Assembly: GCA_016763495.1 (NCBI GenBank)
Contig: JAESTR010000118.1
Coordinates: 1-7,536, forward strand
Origin: Kordiimonadaceae bacterium
GTDB taxonomy: Bacteria; Pseudomonadota; Alphaproteobacteria; Sphingomonadales; Kordiimonadaceae
Direction: 5' to 3'
DNA: 7,536 bases
Part shown: piece by piece, positions 6,867-7,536 of the stretch
Layout of the letters: each line of letters begins with the position of its first letter
Numbering within the stretch: the stretch's first letter is position 1
Position numbers and translations under genes: made by a program
Notes under the pieces: generated by a model
The model's input: the letters and a program-made list of their open reading frames with translations, nothing else
Told to the model about the DNA's origin: nothing
Databases searched by the model: none

Positions 6867-7520
6867 ATGAAGTTCTTCCTAGACACAGCTAATATTGATG
6901 AGATTCGCGAAGCAAATGCCACAGGCTTACTAGACGGCGTTACCACCAACCCCTCGCTCATTAAGAAGGCTGGCCGTGAATTTTTTGAAGTGATTGCTGA
7001 AATCGCTGCAGAAGTTGATGGCCCTGTGTCTGCAGAAACAGTGTCCCCTGACCATGAGACCATGCTGAAAGAAGGCCTTAAGTGCGCCAAAATCGCTGAT
7101 AACATTACAGTAAAAGTACCGCTTACGCTGGACGGCCTGAAAACATGTAAGTCCTTGCGCGCTGAGGGCATTATGGTGAATGTAACGCTTTGTTTCTCAG
7201 CGAATCAGGCGCTACTAGCTGCTAAAGCCGGTGCAAGCTTCATCTCACCATTTGTAGGCCGTCATGATGATGTTGGTTTTGATGGTATGGAGCTTATCTC
7301 AGATATCCGCACCATTTATGACAATTATGATTTTGGTACAGAAATATTGGTGGCCTCTGTGCGCCACCCCACACATGTGCTTGATAGCGCGCTAATTGGC
7401 GCGGATGTAGCAACATTCCCGTGGGATGTGATGAAAAAGCTATTCAATCATCCGCTAACAACCAATGGCCTTGCGGGATTTGATAAAGACTGGGCAGCAA
7501 CTGGCTTCTCAATCCTTTAA
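6867..7520 (+). CDS. tal: Transaldolase, small single-domain FSA/TalC family
   Basis: This 217-residue class I aldolase barrel of the FSA/TalC/MipB family is complete and of typical length. It should move a dihydroxyacetone unit between sugar phosphates in the non-oxidative pentose phosphate pathway, in the cytoplasm. Active-site residues are visible: Asp6 (MKFFLDTAN), Asn28 (GVTTNPSL), Schiff-base Lys83 (TVKVPLT), Arg132 (FVGRHDD) and Ser164 (ASVRH). Residue 129 is Phe, where E. coli fructose-6-phosphate aldolase has Tyr131; Phe at this point is the transaldolase-type residue, so transaldolase is the better name although relatives are often annotated fsa. The start at 6867 is supported by GGAG at 6856 and by the conserved N terminus. 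It is divergent from priA, a pairing I recall from other alphaproteobacteria. The 16 bases after the stop are too few to judge a terminator. Confidence 0.95.
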   Translation: MKFFLDTANIDEIREANATGLLDGVTTNPSLIKKAGREFFEVIAEIAAEVDGPVSAETVSPDHETMLKEGLKCAKIADNITVKVPLTLDGLKTCKSLRAEGIMVNVTLCFSANQALLAAKAGASFISPFVGRHDDVGFDGMELISDIRTIYDNYDFGTEILVASVRHPTHVLDSALIGADVATFPWDVMKKLFNHPLTTNGLAGFDKDWAATGFSIL

Positions 7521-7536
7521 GTAATCAACTATAACA

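Noticed and set aside
1..7536. CRISPR array, IS element, tRNA/rRNA, toxin-antitoxin or defence genes
   Set aside because: I saw no regularly spaced repeats, transposase or integrase motifs, cloverleaf structures or recognisable defence proteins on either strand.

Overview
The window looks like chromosomal DNA of an alphaproteobacterium of moderate G+C. The evidence is the AtpH sequence (a SGISGRYAVALFELA-type N terminus), the PriA sequence, and the arrangement of transaldolase, priA and atpH close together, which I recall as a common alphaproteobacterial order. I cannot name the genus; Kordiimonadales- or Rhodospirillales-like lineages are guesses.

Layout from left to right: (1) positions 1-463, minus strand, the N-terminal 154 residues of the ATP synthase delta subunit (atpH), opening with GTG and cut by the window edge; (2) 464-946, a 483-base spacer with no convincing gene, a cluster of short inverted repeats just upstream of atpH, and one doubtful small ORF; (3) 947-4252, minus strand, a two-gene signalling operon: a REC-DUF3369-HD-GYP response regulator followed after 6 bases by a soluble PAS-GAF histidine kinase; (4) 4253-4416, a short spacer; (5) 4417-6645, minus strand, complete priA, the replication-restart helicase; (6) 6646-6866, a divergent promoter region; (7) 6867-7520, plus strand, a small single-domain transaldolase of the FSA/TalC family.

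The kinase and regulator should work as a pair. An unknown cytoplasmic signal is read by the PAS and/or GAF domain, the phosphoryl group passes from His343 of the kinase to Asp81 of the regulator, and this alters an HD-GYP phosphodiesterase whose metal and GYP motifs are intact, changing the cyclic-di-GMP pool. The other three genes are housekeeping functions (ATP synthesis, replication restart, pentose phosphate metabolism), and nothing in the sequence ties them mechanistically to the two-component pair.

I found no CRISPR array, insertion sequence, tRNA, rRNA, phage gene or recognisable defence system. The most interesting points are the c-di-GMP two-component operon sitting between priA and atpH, the uncharacterised DUF3369 module inside its regulator, and the dyad-rich leader in front of the ATP synthase operon. 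None is a clear case of a wholly new system.
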